Assembly (NCBI GenBank): GCA_947503335.1
Contig: CANNCY010000007.1
Span: 1-56,883, forward strand
DNA: 56,883 nucleotides
Direction of reading: 5' to 3'
DNA from: an uncultured Pseudomonadales bacterium
GTDB lineage: Bacteria; Pseudomonadota; Gammaproteobacteria; Pseudomonadales; CANNCY01
Positions 39,213 through 47,956 of the stretch are shown in pieces. The notes under the pieces were generated by a model. It did no database searches. It saw only the letters and a list, made by a program, of their open reading frames with translations, and was not told the DNA's origin. Numbering within the stretch: position 1 is the first letter of the stretch; the number at the start of each line of letters is the position of its first letter. The position numbers and the translations under genes are program-made.

Positions 39213-40067
39213 ATGAAGCTAGAGTTCTACAAAAATAATTGGGGCGAAGATCTTAGTGTTGAAGCGTTGGCCGAGAAAGCAGCGTCTGCGGGCTTTGCCG
39301 GATTAGAAATCGAATCACAGCCAGCGACTGAGATAGATCTACAATTAAAAAACATCTCGCAACAGCTTGGGCTAAAGATAATAGGCGAGGTATCTACTGC
39401 TAGTGATTATGTTTTACCCCGTCGAGATGCAACAGTAGACGAGCACATCGACTCACTGCGAGAACAGATACAAGCACTGCAAATACTTGAGCCAGTATTT
39501 GTAAACAGCTTGAGTGGGTGCGATGCATGGAGCGACGAACAGAATCTTGAGTTTTTTGGCAAAGCAATCGAGTTAGAAAAAGAATTTGGAATAGTCATTA
39601 CCCACGAAACGCATCGAGGGCGTAGCCTGTTTAATCCTTGGGTTACTCAGCGCGTTTGCACTCAGCTACCTGACTTGAAATTATGTGCTGACTATAGTCA
39701 TTGGTGCGTGGTGGCTGAGCGAATATTAGAAGGCGAAGAGGCGATACTGGCGTCGTTGGCAAAGCAGGTGTATCACGTACATGCGCGTGTCGGATACGAT
39801 CAGGGGCCACAGGTGCCTGACCCAAGAGCCCCCGAATACGCCTATGCTGTTGAGCAACATCAGACATGGTGGCGACAAATTTGGCAGGCGCAGTACGAAC
39901 GCGGTGATCAGATAACCACAATGAACCCAGAGTGGGGTGTAGACGGCTACATGCACGAAGCTCCCTATACGCAACAGCCCGTTGCAGACCTGTGGGACTT
40001 GCAGCTATATACGCTGCATGAGCAAACAAAGCAGTTCGAAAAATGGGGTGGCGAGAATGTTGAGTAA
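39213..40067 (+). CDS. Sugar phosphate isomerase/epimerase-like TIM-barrel protein
   Basis: 284 residues of the xylose-isomerase-like TIM barrel superfamily: MKLEFYKNNWGEDLSVEALAEKAASAGFAGLEIE at the start, VNSLSGCDAWS, ITHETHRGR (metal-binding Glu/His), LCADYSHWCVV and VYHVHARVGYDQG. The ordered Glu, Asp, His and Glu (MNPEWGVDGY) residues suggest a functional divalent metal site. Substrate unknown; a sugar or hydroxy-acid is possible. It overlaps the desaturase gene by 11 bases, so the two products are probably made together, an unusual pairing. Confidence 0.83.
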   Translation: MKLEFYKNNWGEDLSVEALAEKAASAGFAGLEIESQPATEIDLQLKNISQQLGLKIIGEVSTASDYVLPRRDATVDEHIDSLREQIQALQILEPVFVNSLSGCDAWSDEQNLEFFGKAIELEKEFGIVITHETHRGRSLFNPWVTQRVCTQLPDLKLCADYSHWCVVAERILEGEEAILASLAKQVYHVHARVGYDQGPQVPDPRAPEYAYAVEQHQTWWRQIWQAQYERGDQITTMNPEWGVDGYMHEAPYTQQPVADLWDLQLYTLHEQTKQFEKWGGENVE

Positions 40068-41094
40068 AGTTACTAGCTATTTTAAAGATGGCAGTAGAGG
40101 TATTCGATATCACATCGGGGCGATTGTCTACTCGATAGTATTGTTGGTAGCCTCAATCATGATGGTGTTACAAGGTTCGTGGGTGTCTATCATCATAGCG
40201 ACAATCTGTTTAGCTCATTCGCTAACTGTTGCGGCATATATGATTCATGAGTGTGCACATAATACTGTCTTCAAAGACACAGGCAATAACGCTCGATTAG
40301 GTCGGCTATTGATGTGGTATGTAGGCGCAAGTTATGTGACCTATGAGCAGGTACGATATAAGCATTTTCGCCACCATGTAGATAATGATGACGTTGTATC
40401 ATTCGACAACGAACGGTTCATGCGAGAGCGGCCTAAACTGTTGGCGAGTATAAAGGCGCTAGAGTTTTTCTATATTCCTGCTCATGACATGTTGATGCAC
40501 TGGATAATGGTATTCAACAGTATCTATCTTCCTGAAAATAACGACCGTAAATTGTCAAATTTAAGCATGCTGTTGCTGCGTGGGTTATTCTTTATAGCTC
40601 TCGCTTGGGTCGATATAAATCTGCTCTTAGTGTATATCGTCGCTTATATCATGATGATTACAGTACTTAGATTTATGGATTCGTTACAGCACGATTATCC
40701 CTACAACCTAACTCTATATTCTGACGAGGTGCCGCCGCGTAAAGGTGATAAACAGTATGAGCGCGAGCATACTTACTCAAATCCTTTAAACCCCGATCGA
40801 AAGTATATCGACTGGCTTGTACTTAACTTTGGTTTTCACAACGCGCACCACGAGCGACCGACATTGGCCTGGTATCAGCTAACTGACTATCATCGGCAAC
40901 ACTTTGGGCAAGAATACTGCATTGCGTTTAAGACCCAATGCAAGATCTTTCACCGTTATCGAGTGGCTCGAATACTGAACGAAGGAGGCGACCTAGATCA
41001 TCTCGAAGATGTAGAGGGTGGTGAATTTTTAAGAGCGGCAAAAAATGGTCAGGTATATGGCGGTAACGCGGCAAGCTTTTTAACGCCTTTTTAA
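40057..41094 (+). CDS. Fatty acid desaturase-family membrane protein
   Basis: About 345 residues with four to six hydrophobic segments and the three histidine boxes of membrane di-iron desaturases/hydroxylases: HECAHN, HFRHHVDND and HNAHHE. The family introduces double bonds or hydroxyl groups into lipids or carotenoid-like chains at the cytoplasmic face of the inner membrane. The start is the ATG at 40057 inside the end of the preceding gene; an earlier in-frame ATG would overlap that gene by 86 bases and lacks support. A bidirectional hairpin follows. Acyl substrate unknown. Confidence 0.85.
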   Translation: MLSKVTSYFKDGSRGIRYHIGAIVYSIVLLVASIMMVLQGSWVSIIIATICLAHSLTVAAYMIHECAHNTVFKDTGNNARLGRLLMWYVGASYVTYEQVRYKHFRHHVDNDDVVSFDNERFMRERPKLLASIKALEFFYIPAHDMLMHWIMVFNSIYLPENNDRKLSNLSMLLLRGLFFIALAWVDINLLLVYIVAYIMMITVLRFMDSLQHDYPYNLTLYSDEVPPRKGDKQYEREHTYSNPLNPDRKYIDWLVLNFGFHNAHHERPTLAWYQLTDYHRQHFGQEYCIAFKTQCKIFHRYRVARILNEGGDLDHLEDVEGGEFLRAAKNGQVYGGNAASFLTPF

Positions 41095-41098
41095 GTTG

Positions 41099-41127
41099 AA
41101 ACTCGCCCAATGCCACTGGGCGAGTTT
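41099..41127. terminator. Bidirectional hairpin between convergent desaturase and serine hydrolase genes
   Basis: A perfect 11-base-pair stem (AAACTCGCCCA with TGGGCGAGTTT) and a seven-base loop, with three T at the 3' side on both strands. It lies between two convergent stop codons, so it can end both transcripts. Confidence 0.7.
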
Positions 41128-41154
41128 ACATTTAGTTTGCTTTATCTAGAAAGC

Positions 41155-43656
41155 TTAACTACCACAGATGTTGGCGAGCTTATTAAGTTCGATCTCTGCA
41201 CCGCCAAAACCATAGGCATCACTATCACTCACGTAATAGTAGATAGCACCGTTAGGGAACATGACAACGCCAATGCCACCGTAACCTGACATGTAACTGA
41301 CCCAAGAACCTTGCGGGCATACCGCGCCGGTACGTTGGCCCATATCAAAGGTCCATACAGTATTGATGTAGGTCGATTCAGACCCATAGGTTTCTAGGCC
41401 TAGTTCGCCATTAGCAAGCATCATGTCATCCATAATTTCGGCATCTAGCACCTGTTGACCATTGATAACACCGCGGTCACGTACTAACTTGCCGATCTTA
41501 ACCATGTCGTCTTTGTGCCAGTTGATTCCATGACTCCAAAAGGTATTCGCGGGCGAGCCCTGTGTGCGAACGGTGGTATAGCTTGCCGGGCTTAAGCCTA
41601 GGGGTTTGTATACTTCGTTCACAAGCTTGTCGTAAAGGTCACCGCTGTACCAGTTGTCCATCGCAACACCGGCAATATAGGTGTCAGATGAGTGATAACT
41701 AAAGTGCGTGTTAGGCGTTGATTTGCGAATGTAACGCTCGCACGCATGGGCGATCTTACCGTCGTGATCAAACACTAAGAAAAAGTTGTTTGATACATTG
41801 CTACTACCTTCGTCACCTTGGTAAGACGCTAGTCGATAGTTACCGGTTGCCATGTCTAAGGCATTCTCAACCGTTACGTCTGACCAAATAGATGCGGTGC
41901 CGTTTATGCCATCTTGGCATTCAGGTACGTTGTCAGCGATGTTCAAGTAGCGCGCTGTATTGCCGTACTGTTTTGTTAACAGTGCGTGGGCAAACCCTGC
42001 GCCCGCGGTTTTTGCAGTTGAATAAGAAGGTAACGCCATCACTTCGCAGAATGGATAATCACCTCGCTTACTACTACAGGTGCCTGCATAGTGAACGCCT
42101 TCGTAAAACACACCGTGAGTGGTGGGCGAGCTCGCCTGCTCTTCAGCGATCTTAGATACATCAATAGCGCTATTAAGATCGGCAAGGCGCTCTATGGGTA
42201 GCGTAGGAATACGCGACAATACTTCAGTTTCGTAGTTGCTAACTAAGGTAGCTGCATTTGATACGCTTTGTGGCTGATAATCGGCGGTTAACATGCCCCA
42301 CATTTCATAGTTGAAATACAAGCAGGTCTCGGCACCGATCTGTACTGCAGCATTAGTGATAGAACCGTCGTCTTTGAACGCAAAAGTGATGATGCCGTTG
42401 TGCGAACAGTTGGCATATTTTTCTTGCAAGGCAAAGGGTATTGCAACACGGCTATAGCCGTTATCTGCGTTCTCATTCCATACACGACCAGGCTCAATAA
42501 TGTAATTCCAATCACCGTGGTTTGTTTCAATTAACCCGCGTTGCGCCGGAATAATATGAGAACCCGATTGAACAAATTCAAAATCAAATGCTGGCAAGCT
42601 GTCGGGTTCGTTATACGCACTACCAATATTCTTGCCGGGTGTGGTTTCGTTAAAGCTCATGGCAGTTTTTTGGCCGCCATTCAATACTAATCGGCCGCTA
42701 AAGGTATTGGTGGGTTCGCTAGCGTTCGAGTTATCAGCATCAATCTCGGCGGTGCCATGGCTGTAGTGTGAGAAGTTCATCATCGACAGCGACGATCCGT
42801 TCAGCTGAGCCAGAGTAAGCTGCGATCTAGCGACGTTACCGTCACCGCTAAACCTGTGCAACTCGCCCGAGGGTGGTTCGGGTGGTGTGGTGTCAGAACC
42901 AGTACCCGATAACGATGCTTGCAGTGTGTCATCGTTTGTCGCAATACTTAAGTTAGCGGTCGACGTAGCAACGGTAACTGGGCTAAAGGTAACGTCAAAG
43001 GTACAGCTACTATCGGCGCTTACGGTAGCGTTTGAACACTGGTCGTTAGAGAGGCTAAAGGGCGAACTTATACCCTGTATTACGCTGACAGCAAGATCAG
43101 CATTACCAGAGTTAGTAATGGTAAATTGATTAGTCGTCGATTCGCCCAGTGCCACTGTACCAAAATTTACTTGGCCAGATAGATCTGCATTAGGTGTCGG
43201 TGCCGCTGCGCCAGTGATGCTGATATCATCGGCGTAGCAGTAGTCAGCAGAGCTGCCCACCTGTACATACTTGATATGGGTTTGCCCACCTGCAATGGTT
43301 GTGCTGGCACTGCTAAAGCTTCCGTTATCTTGGCCATTGCTGATGCGTGTCAGTCGCGTGCCAAAGTTGTTAGGATCATCGCTGACGTACACATCGCAAT
43401 AGTTATTGTTTTCTAGACTCGTCGCAGCTACCGATACGGTAACGTCGCCGTCAGCGGCAAACGAGCGCTGCGCCGTAGCGCCGCCCTTTAGGCGCATTGA
43501 ATAGCTACCGATTGCCGTGCGAGTATTTATTTCGACCTGCCCGGTGGTGGTCCACCCGTCGAAATTGCCGTCTTCAAAATTTTCGGTTACGTCTGCGAGT
43601 GCAGCCGAACCGACTATCGATAGCGACAACAGTGTTTTAGATAATGATTTAATCAT
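41155..43656 (-). CDS. Secreted serine hydrolase (beta-lactamase class C fold) with choice-of-anchor D domain
   Basis: 833 residues starting with a Sec signal peptide (MIKSLSKTLLSLSIVGSAALA). About residues 25-150 look like a jelly-roll domain. Residues about 155-255 form a choice-of-anchor D Ig-like domain (VNFGTVALGESTTNQFTITNSGNADLAV, CTFDVTFSPVT, LSGTGSD). The C-terminal half is a class C beta-lactamase/serine-peptidase-like hydrolase with S546-T-A-K549 as the SxxK nucleophile and YHSSDTYIAG and HGINWHKDD downstream. AGAAGG supports the ATG at 43656. It is probably a periplasmic or secreted esterase/peptidase; real beta-lactam resistance is not implied. It has several Cys pairs. Confidence 0.82.
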   Translation of the reverse strand: MIKSLSKTLLSLSIVGSAALADVTENFEDGNFDGWTTTGQVEINTRTAIGSYSMRLKGGATAQRSFAADGDVTVSVAATSLENNNYCDVYVSDDPNNFGTRLTRISNGQDNGSFSSASTTIAGGQTHIKYVQVGSSADYCYADDISITGAAAPTPNADLSGQVNFGTVALGESTTNQFTITNSGNADLAVSVIQGISSPFSLSNDQCSNATVSADSSCTFDVTFSPVTVATSTANLSIATNDDTLQASLSGTGSDTTPPEPPSGELHRFSGDGNVARSQLTLAQLNGSSLSMMNFSHYSHGTAEIDADNSNASEPTNTFSGRLVLNGGQKTAMSFNETTPGKNIGSAYNEPDSLPAFDFEFVQSGSHIIPAQRGLIETNHGDWNYIIEPGRVWNENADNGYSRVAIPFALQEKYANCSHNGIITFAFKDDGSITNAAVQIGAETCLYFNYEMWGMLTADYQPQSVSNAATLVSNYETEVLSRIPTLPIERLADLNSAIDVSKIAEEQASSPTTHGVFYEGVHYAGTCSSKRGDYPFCEVMALPSYSTAKTAGAGFAHALLTKQYGNTARYLNIADNVPECQDGINGTASIWSDVTVENALDMATGNYRLASYQGDEGSSNVSNNFFLVFDHDGKIAHACERYIRKSTPNTHFSYHSSDTYIAGVAMDNWYSGDLYDKLVNEVYKPLGLSPASYTTVRTQGSPANTFWSHGINWHKDDMVKIGKLVRDRGVINGQQVLDAEIMDDMMLANGELGLETYGSESTYINTVWTFDMGQRTGAVCPQGSWVSYMSGYGGIGVVMFPNGAIYYYVSDSDAYGFGGAEIELNKLANICGS

Positions 43657-43832
43657 GGTAATGCCTTCTTGTATTTGTGTTATTGAAGACACGAGAAAAA
43701 CCTCAAGGTACAAACTTCTTAATTGATCCATAAAGCGAAACATGCTCGTGGTAAAGCGATAGCCTAGCAAAGGTTGCCGAGTCTATTAGATCCAGTTGAC
43801 GCCTTTGAATGGTGCCAGATGATGTTGCCGGC

Positions 43833-43891
43833 TTGCATTAGTTTATAAAACTAGCTAATCTATTTAACAATTTAGTTAATTAGTTAAATAG
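43833..43891 (+). promoter_or_regulatory. Promoter and autoregulatory operator of the sdpR-like gene
   Basis: A -35-like TTGCAT (43833) and -10-like TAATCT (43856) are 17 bases apart. From the -10 onward lies a perfect inverted repeat, CTATTTAAC (43860-43868) and GTTAAATAG (43883-43891), with a 14-base spacer that holds part of a doubled TTAGTTAA. The right arm ends one base before the ATG. This fits self-repression by an ArsR protein. There is no ribosome binding site. Confidence 0.6.
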
Positions 43892-43892
43892 A

Positions 43893-44165
43893 ATGAGTAA
43901 TGACGTATACAAAGCGATTGCTGATCCGACACGTCGTCGTATTCTCGAACTACTGCGAGAGGGCGAGCTGACAGCAGGAGAGTTGGCGAGTCACTTTGAT
44001 GTATCCAAGCCGGCGCTAAGTAGGCAGTTTGCGATCCTACAAAATGCTGATCTGATCTACAGTCACAAAAAGGGTAATCAAGTGATCTACGGGTTAAACG
44101 CTTCGGTACTTCAAGAGGTACTTCTAAGTTTTGTGGGATTCTTTAATAAGGGAGATAAACAATGA
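43893..44165 (+). CDS. ArsR-family repressor, SdpR-like
   Basis: 90 residues, a minimal winged-helix repressor: VYKAIADPTRRRILELLREGELTAGELASHFDVSKPALSRQFAILQNADLI. It resembles Bacillus SdpR more than metal-sensing ArsR, and has no cysteine metal site. It overlaps the sdpI-like gene by four bases (ATGA), the same order as the sdpR-sdpI pair. A large inverted repeat abutting its start codon predicts autoregulation. There is no visible Shine-Dalgarno sequence. Confidence 0.88.
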   Translation: MSNDVYKAIADPTRRRILELLREGELTAGELASHFDVSKPALSRQFAILQNADLIYSHKKGNQVIYGLNASVLQEVLLSFVGFFNKGDKQ

Positions 44166-44812
44166 GGTTAGCAAGTTTAGTGGTTGGGGTATTGGTGACC
44201 CTAGCGATAGGTATTTACGGTGGTATGACAATTGAAGCCGACCAGATTGCAGTGCACTGGAACGCTGCGGGTGAACCTGACCGTTACGATGATAAGTGGT
44301 TTGGATTTATGGTGATTCCCATTGCATCACTTATAACTGTAACGCTAATACTGCTCTTACCAAAAATGAATACGCGCAAGAGTACAGCAGACGTGACCTT
44401 AAATAATCCGATGGTCGCCACGTCGGCAATCGCTGTTACCTGGTTAATGGTCATGGTGCAGCTATTCATGTATGTTGCCGCAACCGGTGCAGAGTTTGAT
44501 ATAGCCTATTGGATAACTACGTTAGTTAGCATTTTACTTATTGTGATGGGTAACGTGCTGACAAAAATTAGGCCTAATCAATTCGTGGGTATTAGAACGC
44601 CATGGACATTAGATAGTGATGAAGTTTGGTTTCACACCCATCGAATTGGCGGTCCACTATTTATACTAGCGGGAGTCATAACTATCGTAGCGACGCTAGT
44701 TGCGCCAAAGATCGCACTGTACGTGCTGATCGGCATGGCGATCGTGGTGGCGCTGTTTTCGGTGATCTACAGTTGGTATAAGTTCAATCAATTATCCCAA
44801 ACGAACTCGTAA
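44162..44812 (+). CDS. SdpI-family membrane protein (DUF1648 plus SdpI)
   Basis: 216 residues with about six membrane segments. The N-terminal DUF1648 motif (VHWNAAGEPDRYDDKWFGFMVIP) and the SdpI signature (MGNVLTKIRPNQFVGIRTPWTLDSDEVWFHTHRIGG) are both present. In Bacillus SdpI gives immunity to the SdpC toxin and titrates SdpR at the membrane. No sdpC-like toxin gene is near, so here it is an orphan immunity/signal protein. Translationally coupled to the regulator gene. Confidence 0.88.
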   Translation: MRLASLVVGVLVTLAIGIYGGMTIEADQIAVHWNAAGEPDRYDDKWFGFMVIPIASLITVTLILLLPKMNTRKSTADVTLNNPMVATSAIAVTWLMVMVQLFMYVAATGAEFDIAYWITTLVSILLIVMGNVLTKIRPNQFVGIRTPWTLDSDEVWFHTHRIGGPLFILAGVITIVATLVAPKIALYVLIGMAIVVALFSVIYSWYKFNQLSQTNS

Positions 44813-44859
44813 TCGTTTCTAAAGTGACTACAATGGGGGCGTCATGATAAGGAGCTCCC

Positions 44860-46701
44860 ATGAGAAAACTCATTCTAGCCAGTGCTATCGCAGCCGTATT
44901 AGTCGGCTGTGACCGTAGTGCTACCACTGATCAGTCGCCAACCGCAACTGTTGAGCCAACCCAAACCGTCGAGCAGGCAGAAGTAACACCTTCGCAGCAG
45001 TTCAACGAGATGGTTGATGCGCACTTTGACGCGCGCGTTGCCCTTAGCCCAATCTTTCAGGCTTACTTAGGTATTAAAGATAACTACGACCAGTGGGGCG
45101 AGGTTAGCGACGAAGCTGATCAGATCGAATTAGATCTAATCACTAAGCAATTAGCTGAGCTAGAGGCGTTCGACGCGAGCACGTTAAAAGGTCAAGACGA
45201 ACTAAGTTACCGTATGGCACTAGCCGCGGCAAAGCAGTCGGCTGATCTATTCAAGTGGCGTAAGTACGGCTACCAGTTTACTCAGATGGGCGGTATGCAC
45301 GATTCAGCGCCGTCGATTCTAATTAACATGCATCAAGTTAAGAGCGTCGAAGATGCGCAGGCTTACATCAAGCGTCTTATCGCATTGGGCCCTTATTTTG
45401 ATCAGGCGATTACCCGTTCATTAGAGCAAGAAAAGATGGGTGTAATGGTGCCTAAGTTCGTGTTCGCCCACCTGTTGAACGTGACAACCAACATGACTAC
45501 AGGCGCGCCGTACGATGATGGAGCCGACAATACTTTGTGGGCTGACATTCAGAAGAAAGTGAATGCCTTAGATATTGACCCAAGTGTGCGTGACGACCTG
45601 TTGGCTCAGGCGACAACCGCTTTGATTGAACATACGGGCCCTGCCTATCATCGCTTGGCCAAGATGTTTAAAGAGCAAGAGCAGCGGGCAACTACTGAGG
45701 ATGGTATCTGGAAGCTACCTAACGGCGGCGAATACTATTCATCTCGTTTGGCGTTGATGACTACAACTGACATGACTGCCGACGAAATTCATGAATTAGG
45801 CCTGTCTGAGGTGGCGCGTATCCATGACGAGATGCGAGCGATTATGAAGACGGTCGAATTTGAAGGCAACCTAAACGATTTCTTCGAAGACATGCGTACC
45901 GCGCCTGAGTTCTATTACGAAAATACTCCAGAAGGTAAGCAGCGTTATCTAGATGAAGCGACCGCGCTGATCGATACCATGAACGAGCATCTAGACGATT
46001 ACTTTGGTATCAAGCCAAAGGCGCCGCTAGTGGTGAAGGCGGTTGAGCCGTTTCGCGAGCAAACTGCTGGTAAGGCGTTTTACAATGCGCCGGCATTAGA
46101 TGGTTCTCGCCCAGGCACATATTACGCAAACCTATATGACATGGCCGACATGCCTACTTACCAGATGGAAGCTCTTGCCTACCATGAAGGTAATCCTGGT
46201 CATCATATGCAAATTGCGATTAACCAAGAGCTGACAACCTTGCCTAAGTTTCGTCGCTTTGGTCGTTATACGGCATACTCTGAAGGTTGGGGGCTATACA
46301 GCGAATACCTACCTAAAGAGATGGGCTTTTACCAAGACCCTTACTCAGATTTTGGCCGTCTAGCGATGGAACTATGGCGTGCCTGTCGTTTAGTGGTTGA
46401 TACAGGTCTGCATCACAAGAAGTGGACCCGCGAAGAGGCAATTCAATACTTGATCGACAATACGCCCAACCCAGCAGGTGATTCGACGAACGCGATCGAG
46501 CGTTATATCGTAATGCCAGGTCAAGCGACGGCCTATAAGATTGGTATGATCAAGATCTTAGAGCTACGCGAAAATGCAAAAGAAGAGCTTGGCGATAAGT
46601 TTGACATCAAAGGGTTCCATGACGTTGTGTTAGGTAACGGTGCTGTGCCATTGCATATTCTTGAAGAGAATGTGAAGGTCTGGGCTGATAGCCTTAAATA
46701 A
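44860..46701 (+). CDS. DUF885-family lipoprotein, putative metallohydrolase
   Basis: 613 residues. A lipobox LVGC (Cys16) shows a lipoprotein; a Thr/Gln/Glu-rich linker follows. The DUF885 body includes YSSRLALMTTTDMTADEIHELGLSEVARIHDEM and AYHEGNPGHHMQIAI (H442-E443 with GHH), a zinc-type site, then YSEGWGLYSEYLPKEMG and the terminal MPGQATAYKIGMIKILELR. Related proteins behave as metallopeptidases. It likely acts on peptides in the periplasm. AAGGAG precedes the ATG. It lies 47 bases after sdpI. Confidence 0.88.
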   Translation: MRKLILASAIAAVLVGCDRSATTDQSPTATVEPTQTVEQAEVTPSQQFNEMVDAHFDARVALSPIFQAYLGIKDNYDQWGEVSDEADQIELDLITKQLAELEAFDASTLKGQDELSYRMALAAAKQSADLFKWRKYGYQFTQMGGMHDSAPSILINMHQVKSVEDAQAYIKRLIALGPYFDQAITRSLEQEKMGVMVPKFVFAHLLNVTTNMTTGAPYDDGADNTLWADIQKKVNALDIDPSVRDDLLAQATTALIEHTGPAYHRLAKMFKEQEQRATTEDGIWKLPNGGEYYSSRLALMTTTDMTADEIHELGLSEVARIHDEMRAIMKTVEFEGNLNDFFEDMRTAPEFYYENTPEGKQRYLDEATALIDTMNEHLDDYFGIKPKAPLVVKAVEPFREQTAGKAFYNAPALDGSRPGTYYANLYDMADMPTYQMEALAYHEGNPGHHMQIAINQELTTLPKFRRFGRYTAYSEGWGLYSEYLPKEMGFYQDPYSDFGRLAMELWRACRLVVDTGLHHKKWTREEAIQYLIDNTPNPAGDSTNAIERYIVMPGQATAYKIGMIKILELRENAKEELGDKFDIKGFHDVVLGNGAVPLHILEENVKVWADSLK

Positions 46702-46716
46702 TGAACTAAAGTTCAT
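46701..46716. promoter_or_regulatory. 16-base palindrome at the end of the DUF885 gene
   Basis: ATGAACT and AGTTCAT are perfectly symmetric around two bases. Its ATGAAC...GTTCAT half-sites equal those of the palindrome at 53922-53935 before the second TetR gene, but are four bases further apart. It lies 71 bases before the first TetR gene. It may instead be part of the 3' end of the upstream transcript. Confidence 0.35.
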
Positions 46717-46719
46717 GCG

Positions 46720-46742
46720 AGAGGGGGTGCAATGCCCCCTCT
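46720..46742 (+). terminator. Probable terminator of the DUF885 gene
   Basis: An eight-base-pair stem (AGAGGGGG with CCCCCTCT) and a seven-base loop, with only a short T run. Weak but well placed between two genes in the same direction. Confidence 0.55.
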
Positions 46743-46748
46743 TACCCT

Positions 46749-46783
46749 AGTACACTGGGTCAACGACAACCATTAAGTGTACT
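46749..46783 (+). promoter_or_regulatory. Inverted repeat directly upstream of the first TetR gene
   Basis: AGTACACT (46749-46756) and AGTGTACT (46776-46783) are perfect inverted copies 19 bases apart. The second ends three bases before the ATG, where a ribosome binding site would be expected. A candidate autoregulatory operator. Confidence 0.45.
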
Positions 46784-46786
46784 GCT

Positions 46787-47956
46787 ATGCCGCCGTCTAA
46801 TGATTTTCAGCAATTTGAGCGTAAGAACCAGTTAATTACTGCTACGATGCATGCGGTGGTCGAGCACGGTTTTTCAAACCTAACACTTGCAAAGATTGCT
46901 TCTATAGCCGGAATGACGGCGGCCTCTGTAAATTTTCATTTTAAAAACAAAGACGCACTACTGTTAGCAACCCTTCAGTCGGTAGCTGATGAGTATCAGC
47001 AGCATCTAGAAGCGGCATTAAAGACTGCCGGCGATGATCCGCTCGATCGATTGCTGGCGTTATGTGATGCGACCCTAGACGAAAAGATCACGGCACAAAC
47101 TAAAATGGCGGTTTGGTATGCGTTTTCGTTAGAAGCTAGAACGCGTAGTGATTATGAAGAGATTTGTGGGGCTAGAGACCGCTTTTATTACACGACGATC
47201 GAACAGTGTTGTCAGGCACTGGTGGCACGTAGTGAGTATCCTACTCGCAATGCGACAGCTATGGGTTACGCCTTAGCGGGTTTAGTCGATCATCTGTGGC
47301 AAGATTTTTTAGCCGAGCAAGCGAGTACCGCAGATGCCAAGCAAACGGTGCATCAGTTTGTTGAAGCAATGTTTCCAAACGAATTTGGCGTCAAGCCTCA
47401 GCCGATTGCGATCAACCAAACAGGGCTAGTGTTGGCTGAAGACTACGATGCGCGAGGTACCCTTTGTGTAGATGTAGGCGGTATACCTGTTTGGTTAGCC
47501 AATAATGAAAATCCAATTAAAGCAGTGTGCGGCGAGACTGGGTTGAGATTAGCGGTACCGGGTACACGGGGGGATGCTAAATGCCCAATGCACGATGCAC
47601 GGTGTTTGAGTACCTTAGATATCAGCGTAACGCGATATGGCGAGTTAATTGCGATTGGCGCAATTGATCTAGAACCACTGTCATCCCTTCAAGGGTGGCA
47701 GTTGGTCGACTCTGCTCAATGTGAGCACAATCTGCTTGCTGCTGATATCCAGATTATTGAGCGTCAGGGCTTAAGAGTGCAAGAGTTCGGCGATGCGGTA
47801 GCGGTGGTCGAAGATGACGCGGCGGTGATTATTCAATACACGCAAGCAGCGAACGATCAGTATGCAAGAAAGTTGTTTAGTACGCGTACGCTAACTAAGC
47901 GTATACAGCGGGTGGTTGCAGCGAGCAATCAACTTGCTCACTGCAATCGATCTTAG
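46787..47956 (+). CDS. TetR/BetI-like regulator with a C-terminal extension of unknown type
   Basis: 389 residues, about twice a normal TetR. Residues 10-60 are the helix-turn-helix (LITATMHAVVEHGFSNLTLAKIASIAGMTAASVNFHFKNKDALL). Residues 60-200 are a BetI-type ligand domain (WYAFSLEARTRSDYEEICGARD, GLVDHLWQDFL). It is clearly paralogous to the TetR at 53999. Residues about 203-389 are a further domain I do not recognise, with C227, C248, the motif CPMHDARC (C266-x2-H269-x3-C273) and C312-E-H314, a possible metal or redox site. The stop lies immediately next to the stop of the convergent glutamine synthetase-like gene, which it may control. No clear ribosome binding site. Confidence 0.85.
   Translation: MPPSNDFQQFERKNQLITATMHAVVEHGFSNLTLAKIASIAGMTAASVNFHFKNKDALLLATLQSVADEYQQHLEAALKTAGDDPLDRLLALCDATLDEKITAQTKMAVWYAFSLEARTRSDYEEICGARDRFYYTTIEQCCQALVARSEYPTRNATAMGYALAGLVDHLWQDFLAEQASTADAKQTVHQFVEAMFPNEFGVKPQPIAINQTGLVLAEDYDARGTLCVDVGGIPVWLANNENPIKAVCGETGLRLAVPGTRGDAKCPMHDARCLSTLDISVTRYGELIAIGAIDLEPLSSLQGWQLVDSAQCEHNLLAADIQIIERQGLRVQEFGDAVAVVEDDAAVIIQYTQAANDQYARKLFSTRTLTKRIQRVVAASNQLAHCNRS

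Noticed and set aside
41155..43656. Antibiotic-resistance beta-lactamase
   Set aside because: Only the fold and SxxK motif are shared; length, extra Ig-like domain and lack of known beta-lactamase motifs point to a general serine hydrolase.
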